In this document: positions 42,687 through 57,000 of the stretch, piece by piece
How positions within the stretch are numbered: the stretch's first letter is position 1
How the letters are laid out: every line of letters begins with the position of its first letter
The notes under the pieces: model-generated
Told to the model about the DNA's origin: nothing
Seen by the model: only the letters and a program-made list of their open reading frames with translations
Databases searched by the model: none
NCBI GenBank assembly: GCA_016802295.1
Contig: JAESIW010000137.1
Coordinates: 5,830,146 to 5,894,145, forward strand
Direction of reading: 5' to 3'
DNA from: Brachionus rotundiformis
Taxonomy: Eukaryota; Rotifera; Eurotatoria; Ploima; Brachionidae
Length of the DNA stretch: 64,000 nucleotides
Program-made: the position numbers and the translations under genes

Positions 42687-45600
42687 TCAAAACAAATTTA
42701 TCAAATCGTCATATAAAACAGTTTTATAATTTATATTAAAATCGTATTTATATTCTAAAACTTTCTTATTCGAATCAAAAATGAAAAGTCCAGATGAATT
42801 AGTAAGCCAAGTTTCCACACCATTTCCCTTGGTCACACTAGTTATCAAACCCTGCTCTGTTAAATCATAATCAAAACCCAATGTAACATTTTCACTGCCA
42901 ATGTTTTCCACAATTTGTTTAACTTTACCGGACTTTTCATATTTAAAAAAATAGTTATTAGTTCCAGATTGAACTCTTGCTACCAATAGGCCACCATTTC
43001 CCAAGTAATTTAATTTAATGGTCTTGTCAGTTTGAGTTAAACTTTTAATCATATTGAAATTGTTCAATTTAATTTGGTAAACTTGGTCAGAAAGCTGCAT
43101 CATGCTGACTCGGCCGTTGAAATCTCGCTTTATATTTATCAATATTCTATTCTGGTCACTTATTTGGATCAATTTTCCATACAAGGCATTTCCATTGTAG
43201 GTAAAATTGTACAAATTTCGACCATTATTCAAATCAATTGTGTTCAAGTGTAGACCGAAACGATTAAAAACAAAAGCCTCTTTGGTATCCGTGCTGACAA
43301 CTGTATACTTTCCGGTATATTCATCTCTTACGACTGTGTTCTTTATTTGAAATAAATTAGAGCTGTCCAACACGTAAATTGAGCGGTTTTGATGCACCCG
43401 AATGCTTTTAGGATTCTGCAAATTAGTAAAATAGACTTGTATTTGGCCAGTTGGTTTTACCAATCTTATTTGATTAATTTTATTGTTGGCATCATTTTCC
43501 AAAATAAAGAGTTCACCATCCGGGCTAAATGTGATATCTATTGGATTGTGCAGTTTGACAAAATTCGGGTCATCGTCGGCACAAAAATATGGCTTACCAG
43601 CAATAACTTCCAAAGTGTTAAACATACCTAGTCTGTACACTATCTCATCATCAAGGATATACAACGAATTATCTATGGGATTTACAGCCAATACTGTAGG
43701 CCAATAAAGGCTAAATTTGTTGTCAATATGGAATATTTTTTTACAGTCAACAGGCCTGTCTTTTTGACCACCAACAATTACATCTTTGGTTACCCCATTT
43801 TTGTATACTTTGATTGTGTTACTGTCAATGAAAAACAGATTTTTTTTGTTGTCAAAAGCGAGCCCTTTGGGGTACTTGAGACCATCTAGATTTGTCCTAG
43901 AATTAAATCTTGGTTCGTCGACAAATCTATCCATTGATTTAATAGAAATTATCTTTTTTTCTCCTGGGTTATTAAGGTAAAGTGATCCGTCAATTGGATC
44001 GCTGGTCATGTACATATTATTCATGTAATGGGTAAAAATTTGTCTTGGCTGATCTGTGCTATTGATCATCCAAATAAAATTCGAGTCTGCGACAAATATT
44101 GTTCCATCTCTGTTTATTTCAAGGTAAACACCTTCTGAGTCCAATTTGATAACATGCTCAATGGTTTTTTGAAGTTCTTTTAAGTAAATTGTTGAACCAT
44201 CTCCTTTGTGCAAAATTCCTAATTGAGTATTTAATCTGTGATGAATATTTAAATTCCAATTGCCAACTTCTGACGAACCGAGATCATATCCGGCTATTTT
44301 GACTATTTGTGTTTGCCAATCAATCAATGAGCACTCTTCATATTGATAACCAACCTTGACTTTGGCAGTTGTCATTCCATAAACCCTTTGCTCATAAGCA
44401 TTACGTCTGTCCCATGAATATTCATACTTTATATTTGGATAGGCATCAAATTTTTCTGAATACAAAACGCCTTCCACACTTATTTCCAAGTGAACCATTT
44501 GAAGCTCGTCTGGAATACGGCTTCCGGTTAATTGCACAAAAATACTGGAAGAGAATCCTTGGACCAAATTACTAGAATAGATTAGTTTTAAATTTGGTTC
44601 ATTTAGTTGAATTTCGGACCGAATAACCCCAGTGTCCGGAACGATGATTGAACTAGTTTCGTATGAGCTAGGTATTTCTTTCCAATTTGTGCGCACAATT
44701 GGTCTAAATTGAACTGTTGGTTTAGAGATCAGCATATTCGGACACAGGGGCTCATTTTGTTCCTGATACAAATCTTCACTGAGATACATCATCACAGGAT
44801 CAATGTACACAAACTGATTCCATGCCGTATTTATAGTAATTACTTTGGTTCTCAGTCTATTTCGGCTAAATTCAAGCTGTATCGAACCACCACCATTTAC
44901 CATTAAATCAAATCTTGGAAAAAAATTTAATTAGATAAAAATATACAAGATTTTTTTTCATTTCTTACATTCCATTGTTTCTGGTAAGAGTGTAACCATA
45001 AATTGGATTTTTGTATGAAGTTACTTTAACTCCGATAAGGGGTTGACCATTTTTGAACAACACTTGGCCTCTAATTACGCTTACTTGACTTTAAAAATGA
45101 AAAACAATTAATTTGATAATTAATATTTTATAAAAATATATTAAACATTTATACAATTGAGCGTTGAACATTTAAGCTAAACATTTAAACACTTAAAGAG
45201 CTAGGGGAAATATATTTTATTTTACCTTTTATTGAATATATTTATCCTATGAATAGTGTGTTTAAAAATAGAAAATTAAGTGCTCACAAGAAGTTTGATA
45301 GATAGATAAAGAAAATTTTATTTTATTTATAAAATTTCCTTATAAATAAAGGAAGGGGATATTTTTCAATTAAAGATAAATAGTTTTTAAATACCTTTCA
45401 ATAAATGAGTTTGAAAATGCAAATGACTGAACACTCGAATCTTCGATTAAAAAGCGCATTTTATCAAAGAAGCTGGCTGATAAACTTGGTGGCTGTTTTC
45501 TGAGCAAACGGTCTTTTGGCTCGGGAGCACTCTGACAAGCTAGCGATAATTTACAATTGTCAAAAACACAGCATTCAGAGTCCAAGCAATCAGTTAATCC

Positions 45601-48082
45601 ATCACCATCATTGTCTATGTCATCATTGCAAACCATTTCGATTCCAACCTCGCAAGCTTTACCGGTCCAGCCTGGGTTACACACACATTGATAGCCATTG
45701 TTAGGCAACGATTCACATATTCCATGAGAACTGCAACCATTTGGGCAGCTATTTATGTCACAATTTCTACCTTGGTAGCCTGGTGAACAACTGCATGTGC
45801 CATTTATGCAAAGTCCATGAGCATTACATCTAGAATCACACATTGGTATAACTTTTTGCATGCACCTTACCCCTGACCATCCATTTTTGCACTTTGAACA
45901 CGAATTATCCAAACAATTTTGATTAACCGAACAATCTGGTCCTTTCCAACCATCAAGACAATCGCAGATTTTTCTCTCATAATTAAATACACCATTTGAC
46001 GAGCACAAATTAGTGTTAAATTTAGCCTCTATGGAACAATCGGAACCAGTATAATTGGAAAAGCATTTACACTCTCCACTAATACACACACCATTATTGG
46101 AACAGTCTGGTACTTTACATGCCTTTGTCTGACAGAATTCACCTGTATAACCCGAGTAGCACATGCAAATACCATTCATGCATTCGCCATTTTTATTACA
46201 GTCTTTTACTTGACACTGATCAATTGGTATCTCACATTCATCGCCATGCCATTGAGTTTCACAATTACATTTTCCATTCTCATACTTTCCATGACCACTG
46301 CACACTATTGGACACATTATCTGCGAACAATCTGAGCCGGTATAACCAGGAAAGCATTCACATTTGTTATTTATACATTCTCCTTTACCAAAGCAGTTAT
46401 TTTCACAACTGGATACTAATTTAGAATGAAAATCAGTTCTTAGCCGAAATTTGATGGAATTTTTATTGTCATTCAAAAGAGATATGTACCATAGACCTTT
46501 ATTCAAATAGTGCACAAAGCCAGTATTGATAAGATTTTTCTTTTGGCTAGAAATAACTGAATTTGAGTTAAAAGTTTCGAATATTTTAAATTTGGTAAAT
46601 GATGGCGGAGTTCCCTTGTCGGCATAGAAGCCAATTTGAGACTTGCGCGATATAGATAGATTGAATTTAATGTAAGATGAGGTATCCAAGTAAAATTGCA
46701 TGTTAAACAGATCATTTGGTTCAATTTGGTCTTCAATTGTGTCGCCAATTTTTGTAAACAGCATTAAATTAACCGGATTGCGTTCGGTCATAATAATCGG
46801 CTCAGATTTCTGGTCTTTAAGATGCCAATTTAGATTGTACTTTTTCATAACTTTTTTTTAAAATAAATAAATTAATATTTTTAAAATTTTCCTAATTAAT
46901 TTTACTCACTAGCTAAATAGATTGTAAATAAAAATAAATTAAAAATTATTATTATTAATAGAAAACTAAAACATTTCCATGAACAACTTTTTTCCAATTT
47001 TTTACTCAAGCCAAACTTGAGCCTTTCCAATATGGAATTATCCAAGTGTCTACGATTGCGTGCAGACATGCTCGACTCTGCAGTTGAACTAAAATAGCCA
47101 TTGCTGTTCGTTCTAGCTGTATTGTGAGAATTTTCAATCAACTTAGCCAAATGAGCCTGCTGTTGGTGCTGAAAGCTTTTCTTAAATTTGCTTCTAGTCG
47201 AGCAAGTGTTTGTGAATGTAGTATTCGAGTCAAAAGCTCCATCAATGGGATACAAATAGCCATTTTTTTCCGCATCTATAGTCTGATAGACATTTTGAGA
47301 TGGATTGGACTCTGGGCGAAATGTTCCACTAGTTACCGAAGGCGATGTGGTCATGTAGTTTTGTCTATTTAAAGAAAACGAGTTCAAAGTATGAAAATTA
47401 TTAGTTGGCGGAATCAAAAGTGCGCTTCCAGTTGGTGTTTGTACCAAGAATGCAGCGGTCGGTTGAGAAGCTAGCGCTGCCTGTGTTGGCATTATATTCA
47501 TCTGGTTGTCAATCAATTGGGCCCCATTGGCATATCTGGCATCAATAAATTGACCACGCGCCAGCGTGTTAGCCATTTTGCTGTACTGAGCTAAATGTTC
47601 CATGTAAGTCTGCTGCTGGTTATCATTGTTGTTGTTATTATTTGGAGAATTGGAAGTCGATGTAGTTAAGGAAGAGCCTGATGCTGTGGTCGAGTCGGCA
47701 ATATGAGTCGTGTTCGTGTTAATGGAAGATATCAAGTTATAGCCAGTATTTGAAGTGGTAGAGCCTTAAAATTAGAAAAATTATTAAATTTCGGATATTT
47801 GGGGCAATTTAGGAGCCAATTTGGTCTTAAATTACCCATTTTAAATATTCAGTTTTTTTATTAGAATAAACGCAAGTGCAAATATTCCATATGTTTAATT
47901 ATTTTATTAAAAATAAATCCTATATAAAGCGATTAATAGAGAAACTTAATAAGGCTCCATGTTTGCATGATCTTGCGTAAATCGATCGTGCAATTTAAAA
48001 CTTAATTTATAAGCTTCTAAATCCTACCATTATCGTTGTTTTGATTTTGGTTTAAATTGTTGAACGATTCGCTTCTATCCAT
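42687..48082 (-). CDS. TENM: Teneurin, C-terminally short, five exons
   Basis: Exons 48028-48082, 46910-47764, 45395-46850, 44969-45088 and 42687-44913 join in frame to about 1,570 residues. Teneurins are type II transmembrane adhesion proteins of neurons that bind latrophilins and each other. Seen in order: Ser/Asn/Gln-rich cytoplasmic domain, TM helix at about 283-303 (LLIIIIFNLFLFTIYLA), a beta-rich linker, eight EGF repeats at about 452-704 (numbers 2 and 5 lack a cysteine, as in dimer-forming teneurins), the CNDDIDNDGDGLTDCLDSECC Ca-type segment, the TTR-like plug (VIRGQVLFKNGQPLIGVKV), an NHL propeller, and the first strands of the YD shell. Then a stop. Usual teneurins run to 2,500-2,800 residues; the remaining YD shell, the Tox-GHH domain and the TCAP end are not encoded here. 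Confidence 0.93.
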
Positions 48083-51000
48083 TGCTAATTAATGCATTTA
48101 GAATTATTATTTAACTATTTAACTAATCTAAATAAAATGAAAATTATTTTTAAAGCATATTTTTTTTAATCAACACTTTATCTAATATTATGAAATGCCA
48201 CGAATCTAAGTCAGTATCATTGATTGGTATTTTAGAGATAATAAATCATCGATAACCTTATGTTTTAGATTTTCTATGAATAGACAGCCCCCGAGTTGTT
48301 TTTAATACTTCAAAATGTCTTGTCTAATTATCGCCTTAAACAGGTCAGTCAGAATATATTACTCGATTAATCATTAAGTCAATAACTAGAAAAAAAACCT
48401 TTGGTAAAATTTTAAGTCAAGTAAATTAAAAAAATATTAAGAAATAGCAAATTGCTAAAAAACATATTTTCTTTTAATTAATTCAACAATAAATATAAAA
48501 AAAACTAATTATATTTCATTTTGTAATAGAAAAAAAAATCAGAACAAGAGAACTAAATATTAGTTGATTACGAATATGAATTAATTAAATCGTTGTTGAC
48601 CGATTTTAACTCAATTTGGAGATCTATCTTAGAAAAAAAAAAGAAATTATTTATATCTAGTCTTAATTGTATTCATAATCGAATTAGTTAAAAAAATAAT
48701 TAAAATTATTCTATTTAACTTCATGAGACCGAAACGAGTTTGACTTGAATGAAAAGAGTGGTCAGAGTGGGCACTTATAAAGCAACATATTGGATCTTGT
48801 TAAATTTGATTCATCATTAATCATCCCTATGTCCGGAAATAAAGTACCAAGTTGGTTCGCTGTCAACTCAATTCTGGTCAAATGAATGACAGAAAATTTC
48901 AACTAACAATTCCATATGACGTCGTCTAGGAAATTTAAATTTTTTTTTCTGTTTATTTTCATACTAAACTATATTTGTTCTTTTTAAATAAAATAAAAAA
49001 TATTGTTAATTGAAAACTGTTTGAATGATAAATGAATTTAGATAAGCAAAATGTATTATCTTAAAATCATTCTCAGTAGGTTATTTGTTATTGAACATTC
49101 GAAAGATAAACCGTTAGCTAAATGTTTATCTTCGCTAGAGTTAGTTTCCTCTAAAATGTTTATACTAGAATCAAATTATTTTCTCTTTTAAAACCCAAAT
49201 TACCTTAGACGAAAGTTAAATTAATTGGAAATATATTTTTATGGTCAGTTGAGATCAATTAAATCATGGTCAGCATTTATTGCCTTATCTATTTTTATTG
49301 ATCTTGAACAAACAAAATTTTATGACTCCTATTTGCTCAATTTAACGTAATTGTCAAGTGTTTTACAATCAGAGACGATTTGAACACGAAACTAATTGCC
49401 AAACAGGTACCACGGTCGTTTAGATAAGGCCAATGAGTGTGAAGTCTAATGAATTTAGGGAACAGACGATTAGAGGCCGTCGAGACCCATCAAAATGTTC
49501 AATGAAGCGCTAAATTAGCCATTTAGCTTGCATAACCTACAAATTGGAACATTTGACCAATGTGATGTTTTACCACTATTTACCAATATTTTTTTTTATC
49601 CTTAATAAATCTTTACCAACAAAGCTCTGCTTGGTTTAATTACCAAAAAGCAAACAAAAAAATTTCTTTAATTTATAGAATAAATGCCAAGATATTATTT
49701 TTAAATTAAGATAAATAATTGTCTTTACAACTTAACCAAATTTAACTTATTTTATCTTAATTTTTTCAAATTATGCTTTCAAAGTGCCTTATTATCTTCT
49801 TGACAAAAAAATAAATAAATTTTGATATCTTTAATTTTTTCAAGAGAATTAAAAATAAACTTCCGAGTTATTTTTTTAGACATTTATTTGCATGAATTAA
49901 CAATTCGACAGTCCTTGATCAAATTTCACATTAATTGCATTCGATCTGGACTGACTTTAGTGACTAAATTTGAATTTAAAACTCTTAAAACTTAATTATC
50001 TTCTTACTGGTAGTCACGTTCCATTTCGAGCAAATAAAAGCCAAATTAATTCTAAACCCTAGTACCTAATTTTTATTCAAATTAGTATCGACGGGTGGCA
50101 ACTCTATCAGCTTATTTAACTTGGTCGAATGATTTCTAAGTTGATGTTATTCTTGTTATATAATTCTATTATTAATGCTAAATTTGTTTTAAAAAACATG
50201 CTGATTGTTTTAATTAAACCAAATCATGCACTGCAGTTATTTGAGTGGATTTTGTAAACTTTAAGTTTACAAATGTCTCTATTTAATAAAAGATAATTAA
50301 ACTAGATAAAATTTGAAATTTAATCATATGCTAAATTTGAAAAAATAGTGTTATATAACGGAATGGTCAAGAGAGATGGGAAAGAGACCATTCGTGTGGC
50401 AACATGTGAAAATAATCTCGCGTTTATCGAAGTTATTTTGATACAGAAATCGGATCTTGAGGGAATATATGAGAAATGATAACAAAGTCTGATCCCATGA
50501 GCTTCTACTCATCACTATTCTACACAACTTCACTTTATACACTTATGCATTTTCCTATTATTATTATTTATTTAAAAGTCTAGTGATTCTTTACTTTATA
50601 TGTCTTCCTGACAAAAAGAATTTTAAACGATTTCTTACACTAAGCAAGAAAACAAATTATTTTGTTAGATAAATGATGCAAAATGATTGCTAAATTTGAT
50701 ATAATTAAATTAGAAAAAAATCAAAAAAAAATGAAAAACTGACAAAATGTATTTTTGTTCAAATGTTTAGACAAAAATAATGATTAATTTTTAGCTAATC
50801 TTTTGCTAATAGTATCGGAATATTAAAAAGTTTAATTAGAACTTAGTTTTAATGAATAGAGAAAGCCAAAAATCAATACTTCATTCATTCGACTAGACAA
50901 ATCCTAAAAGTATTGTCACACTTAATCAAACATTTTTGACCGAACAAAATATTAATTTAATAAAAAAATAAAATAAGCAAAAAATTTAATTTGCGCAAAA

Positions 51001-54000
51001 CTGCATCGAATCAAAGCTTGCTATAAAGCAGAATAGGTGAGATAATTTAATTTAGAATTAGAATCAATAACTAGACTTTCAATATCCGACTAAATAAATA
51101 TGCATTAAACATATTAGGCTAAAAAAAAACTATATATCCAAACTTCACGAAATAGTTATTAATAATTTTTAATATAAATTTATCATGAGTTTGATCAGAA
51201 CTGTGTGCCAGTTAGTGATTATTGATTAATCGATCATGTCCATCTGACGCTTGCTAATCTCAAAACTAAAATTTATCAATACTTACGGATCATGAGTCGA
51301 AAAAAACAATTTTGTTTATAACAAAAGACCAGATTATATCCCAATAGTTCGATTAATTAAATGCATCCAAATAAACAATAGATAAACCTTAACTGAGTGG
51401 ATTTTGAATCTCTAAAATTAAATATTAACAATTCAAATAAAATAATTTCTACATATAAAAATTAAATTTTAAAAATGGCTTTTATTTGTCTTTTAATTTT
51501 CATTTCAAATCGTGGTAAAACTGTTTGCTTATTTTGAATATATAACAAAAAATTGCACCTATATTTTATCTTAAACAGTCATTTAAATTTTGAAAATATA
51601 TCAATTAAATATTTTGTTTATTGATTAGACATTTTAAAATTGATTAGAAAATAAAAAATCTTTTTTTGTCATGTGGACATTAATTATTGAATTAAGCGGA
51701 ATAGTAATCTCTTGAGAATTCACTAGCCACTTAAACAGCCCCGAGCTATAAACCCATATTTAGCAAAATTTTAATTGCCTATTTCTTAAATTATTTTATT
51801 AGACCAATTTAAAACAAAAATTAAAAATAAATTTTAGGACTTAAAACCACAATGATAATTTTTTTCTATCAAAAATTGAAAAAATTAAAATAAAATGTTC
51901 TCAAAAAAAATAGTGGTCATTTTGTCTTGGTAAAACTTATCCCAATCTAACTAACTAGTTTCAAGACTCTGCTATTTTAAATTTAAAAAGTTTGATCTTT
52001 TAATATAAGAAAAATTGTTGATAGAAATGATTTACGTTATAGATTTCTCTCATTAAACATTCGTGACTAAAGTTATTAAATACTTTGATTTATAATCTAA
52101 GATTCTAAATGTTATGTCTAAAAAAATTAAGATTAAGATGTCTGTTTAATTTTTTTAATAAATATAGAATTGGTAATATTTGGTCATGAGTGCAATTCAA
52201 CTTGGGCATGTTTTATGAATTGATAAAAGTAGTATCTGGCACAATATCGTGTACGATAAAGTTCTATTTTTACAAATATGTTTTTACAAGCTTCACAATA
52301 ATAAGATAAGTAAATATTATTTGACTTTTTTAATATTTGTAAATCGATCCTGTGCAATTATTACTATCCGAATTAATGCTAATCTTAAAGGCAATAAATT
52401 CAACAACTGTTAAACATCTCATATACACAGGTGATTAGTAGTTGGTTCTCGCATCGGTGACTGATTGCTCTAAATATTTATTCACATGTTGCGGCACTCG
52501 TACAGTCCGACAATGAGAATTTGTACATTTAAATCGGTACCTTAATTTTTTAATATAAAAAAGAAATAAAAATTTCCGTTTTTTTTTAAATTTTATTAAA
52601 ATAAATAAGCGGGTCAGCGTAAAACAGTCAATTTTATTGACAATTAAAAAAAAACCACTTAAACAATTCAATACATATTTCTCTAATGTCATAATGTATT
52701 TGCTTAAGTAAATTAAAACCTTAAAATCGATCCTAGCTCAAGTGTTTGACAAGTTTTCGTTTACGTTTTTATTAATACGATTAAATTTAGAGTAAATACA
52801 CTTTAAATTCTTTAAATTCTAAAACTATTTTCATTCTTTATTTACTTCAATTTTTATCTACCACTTGCCCTTCTTGTGCCAATAGAACAATTAAAAGGAA
52901 AAAAACATGAAGCAAGAATAGAACGTTTTTTAAAATATCTCTTTAATTTTTAATCCTAATTTTTGATAATAATATGAGTTTAAAAAAACCTTTAATTATT
53001 TATTAGATAGATAAAATACTTGTGATTCTAGCTCGCTATTCAAACTCGCAGAATGGTCAAGCTTATCACTGCCATTTGACATTATTTTGCATTAGTAGCC
53101 AATTCTTGTTAATGTCCTGTCTTTTAAGTCTTCTGTACCTCATCATGACTATTTTTCCCTCATACCTTTTTCTTTCTACCTAATTATACTATAAATATAT
53201 CTATTTTAAAAAATTGTTAAACTTAAAACTAGTCTTACGTTTAACCATGGCCGACATTTTTTACTTTGGTGCCATTCGTGTCCCATATTAAAATTTCAAT
53301 TTAACTTCAATTAGTTTAAAATGTGTTTATTTTTCCATTGTTTTTTTTAATAAAAACAAATCAAAAATAAATATTAAAATGAACGAAAAATCTCAAATCA
53401 AAGATTAAAAAACAGTTGACAAACGCACCTGAATATTTTTATTTTTAACTTGGCCTTATTTTTATTAAAATTTTACTTCAATTTTTATTATATCTATTTA
53501 ATTATTTCAAAATGTCTTGGCTGAGAATAAGGACAAGAAAACTCTTAGCAACCAAAAGATCTGCGTTAAATTATTCAATATAGTTCTGTTTTTTTTTCTA
53601 ATTAATTCAATTTTAACTAATTCTTAAAAAATATTGAAATGTGACAAACACTTGGCTCTCTTTAAATTTTTATTTTAACTGAAGATGTTTTATATACTTA
53701 AGATAGAATCAATTTAACAAAAAGAAACTGTCAACTAACTATTTACCATTCAATTCATTTTAAATAATTAGAATACTATTGATTAAAAAACTTTTATTCA
53801 AAAAAAACCTTTAAAATCGATTACACAAATGCTTTTTAATTTTGTAAAAAGCTTGACATAGACAACACATATTGTTATGTAACTCAACTATTGCATTTGT
53901 CACTACTCGATTATTTTTCTTTTAACTAATGCTATTAATTATTCATAAATTTAAATTTCGGCTCATATTTGAACCAAATAGAACTGAATAAACTATTTTT

Positions 54001-57000
54001 ATTCTAAGACAAATTTTACACTTCGTAATAGTTTTTCTATTTTGTAAATTGAATACCAAATATCAAATTTGGACAAAATTAATAAAAGCTAATCTAATAA
54101 AAGCGGCTCATGAAATAAAATTTAAAGATTTGATTTGATTGTTTTTAAAAAAATATTTTTCATCTTTGACAAAGTCCAAATAGAAATAAATTTAAATAAT
54201 TAATATGTCAGCTTGAATAACAACGAATAATCCTCTCAGATTATTATTTTTAATTTTTAAATTTAAAATTTAATTTAAAAAATATAAAAAAGTATAAATA
54301 TATTTAAAATGTTGATAAATTGATTAAAAAAAATCAAGTTCTTTTCGAAGTTGAGGGTATTTTTCCCTAATTGTATTTTTAAAAAAAATTTAAATATGAA
54401 AAGATAACTTAAAGTAAAGGTAAAACATATTTTATGTGACTTTTAAATGACAAACGAACCTCAATTTTGGTCTAAATTGAATGCGCACAGAACAAAAGAT
54501 TGGTTTTATTGATTTAGAACCTTATTATCACTTTGTTCTAATTTTGCGCGAGTCCATAAACTGTGTGTAGAGAAATCCTTACGATGTGTAGAGGTAGTGA
54601 AGCGAAAAAGTTAAATTAAATAAATCAATAAACATAGACGAAAACTTAGAATTCCAATCAAGCTCTTGCTCTCTGAGTATAACTTAATTATAAAATCGAT
54701 TTGCCTTTGAAAATTAATTTTTTTCTTTCAAGGCTAGCTAGGCTTTAATTAATTTTTTTACCTTAAGGGCCGTGATTACGTAAGCCTCAATGTGTGTGCG
54801 CATTTTTGAGTACTAGCACCGATAGTGAATATTCGTTAACTTTTTTTATGGCTATTTTTACGGCTGACACAAATGGTCCAAAGGCAACAGAATAATAAAT
54901 GGAATAATTAAAAAAACATAAACTTTAATGCCAACACCGCTGAACACATTTTTATCGATTTGTAAAAATATTCATTAAAAAAACAATTTATTTCTTCCGG
55001 TATTTTCTTTCTTTTACTAATTGATAGTTTAAACTTTTCCAATGCCAACTAGAAAAAAAATCCATTTCCTGATCCAGCGATAAAATCTTAAGATAAGCTT
55101 TTAAATTGCTGTCTCACACGCCATTTAGTTGTTCATTAGTATTTAATTCGAATTTCCTGCTTGATTCATGGTGTTATCTTGCTCAGTCAAGATAAAAATT
55201 GGTTTATGGCCCAATTTTGAACAAAAATCAATAGACTTATAGCCCATTTAATAGCTGGGCTTTACAAATCATTTAAATATGAACGAATTATCACGAAAGA
55301 TAGCAAGGAGAGTGTGAGTGTGTGCACTATCTTGGTTTTTAAAGCCGGGCTTATCTCTTTGAGTGACATTTTTTTCCCAAACCGCTAACTAAAGTTGTTT
55401 AATTAATTGTAATAGGCCATTATATATCCCAATTGACATTTTTTAATCTTAAAAATGCAATTGAAAAAAACTAGAACTTATCTTATCTTTAAAAAACTTT
55501 CACCGTCGTCTGATTTTGGAGAAATATATGGATGTTTCTTTGAATGAGCCGTGCTCAAGTTTCAAGATTAATCCAAGTATTACTGACTAAGTAAATTTTT
55601 TAAAAAATGTATTTATTCTTCCGATATAATCTTTAATAGATAATTCAAACAATAATATACTTTACTATCAAAAAATTTATATATCTTTTCTAAACCAAAT
55701 GATCAAACGATCACGATCTCATTTTTAAATTAAAAAAATAGAGTTATCAAAATATTTTTTTAAACATTTAGATCAATTATTTATTCTCTTATCTGTGTCC
55801 AACATTCGCACTTAAATGTATTTGATTTTCCAAATTCTGGATACCAACTTTGAATAAATTGGTCAAAATTGGTTTTATTTTTCTAAATCGTAATAAAATT
55901 ATTTTTCAATTAAAACTCTTGAAAAATAGTCTAATTTTCGATATTTTATCTATTTCCTCTGCTTGATTGTATAATAATACAACTTAAAAAAAAACAAAAA
56001 TCTAAACTAATTTGAATAAATTTTTGATTAGCTAATTTATTTCTATTAATTAATTATAAAACCAACAGTGTCAAAAAAATTATTTTTCTTGTAATCAAAG
56101 CCAAAATTTATTTTCTAAATCATTTAAACATTTAAATTAAAAATTGAAACAATTAATTGCTCTCGGAAGCATCGCCCTAATTTTATCTCGAACAGGAACT
56201 GAATTTAGATGGGAAAACCATTGTCCAGCTCTTAAGATTTAATCAAAAAGAACAAAACAAAAAATGCATTTATTTATAAGAACAGGACTAAAAGGTAATG
56301 GAAATTTTATTAATAAGGTCTCTGAACTGTAAAAAGAATTTCAAACAAGAACAAAAATAATACGACTTAATGAAACCATAGGATCCATTGAAGAACAGCA
56401 TGGTAAATATTAGAAACAGAATGAATCTCTTTGAGTGCACATTTTTCTGGCTGAAATTGTTTGAACAAAATTAAGAACAAAGCAAAAGGGCGCACATGTG
56501 AGTTATTTAATCGCCAAGTTTTTCTAACATAAATATTTATCGTGCTGATTGAACCGATATAGAAGACCGGGCTTTGAGTAAATATATATATATATATATA
56601 TTTAAAAACCTTGAAATTAGTAATTAATAATAAACTAATTAAATTGAATTTGTTGTTTGGAAGGGGGTCAGAACAAGTTATCTAAATCCATATATCGTTC
56701 TAAGCAAATATTAATAAATTTGAATTTATTGTTCGATTTTGTTTTCTTTGACATAAACGAGCTCTAATTTTTTTCCTAATTACTTTACAATCCGAATTTT
56801 AAATTACTTTTTAAACTTATTTAAAAACCAAGTTTATAGACTTTAGGATTATTTTTTTGGGCACAATTTTCTCGGTCACAAGCGTTCCTAAACGGAGCCA
56901 ATTAAAATAAAAAAATACAACAAAAATATATGTGTATCTAATTTTAATATTAAATCGATATGTAACCAAAGAGGCCCGTGAGCGAGTGGAATTCAAATCC

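Noticed and set aside
52435..52692. 85-residue minus-strand frame in the gene desert
   Set aside because: AT-rich low-complexity Leu/Phe/Lys sequence, no homology or splice context.
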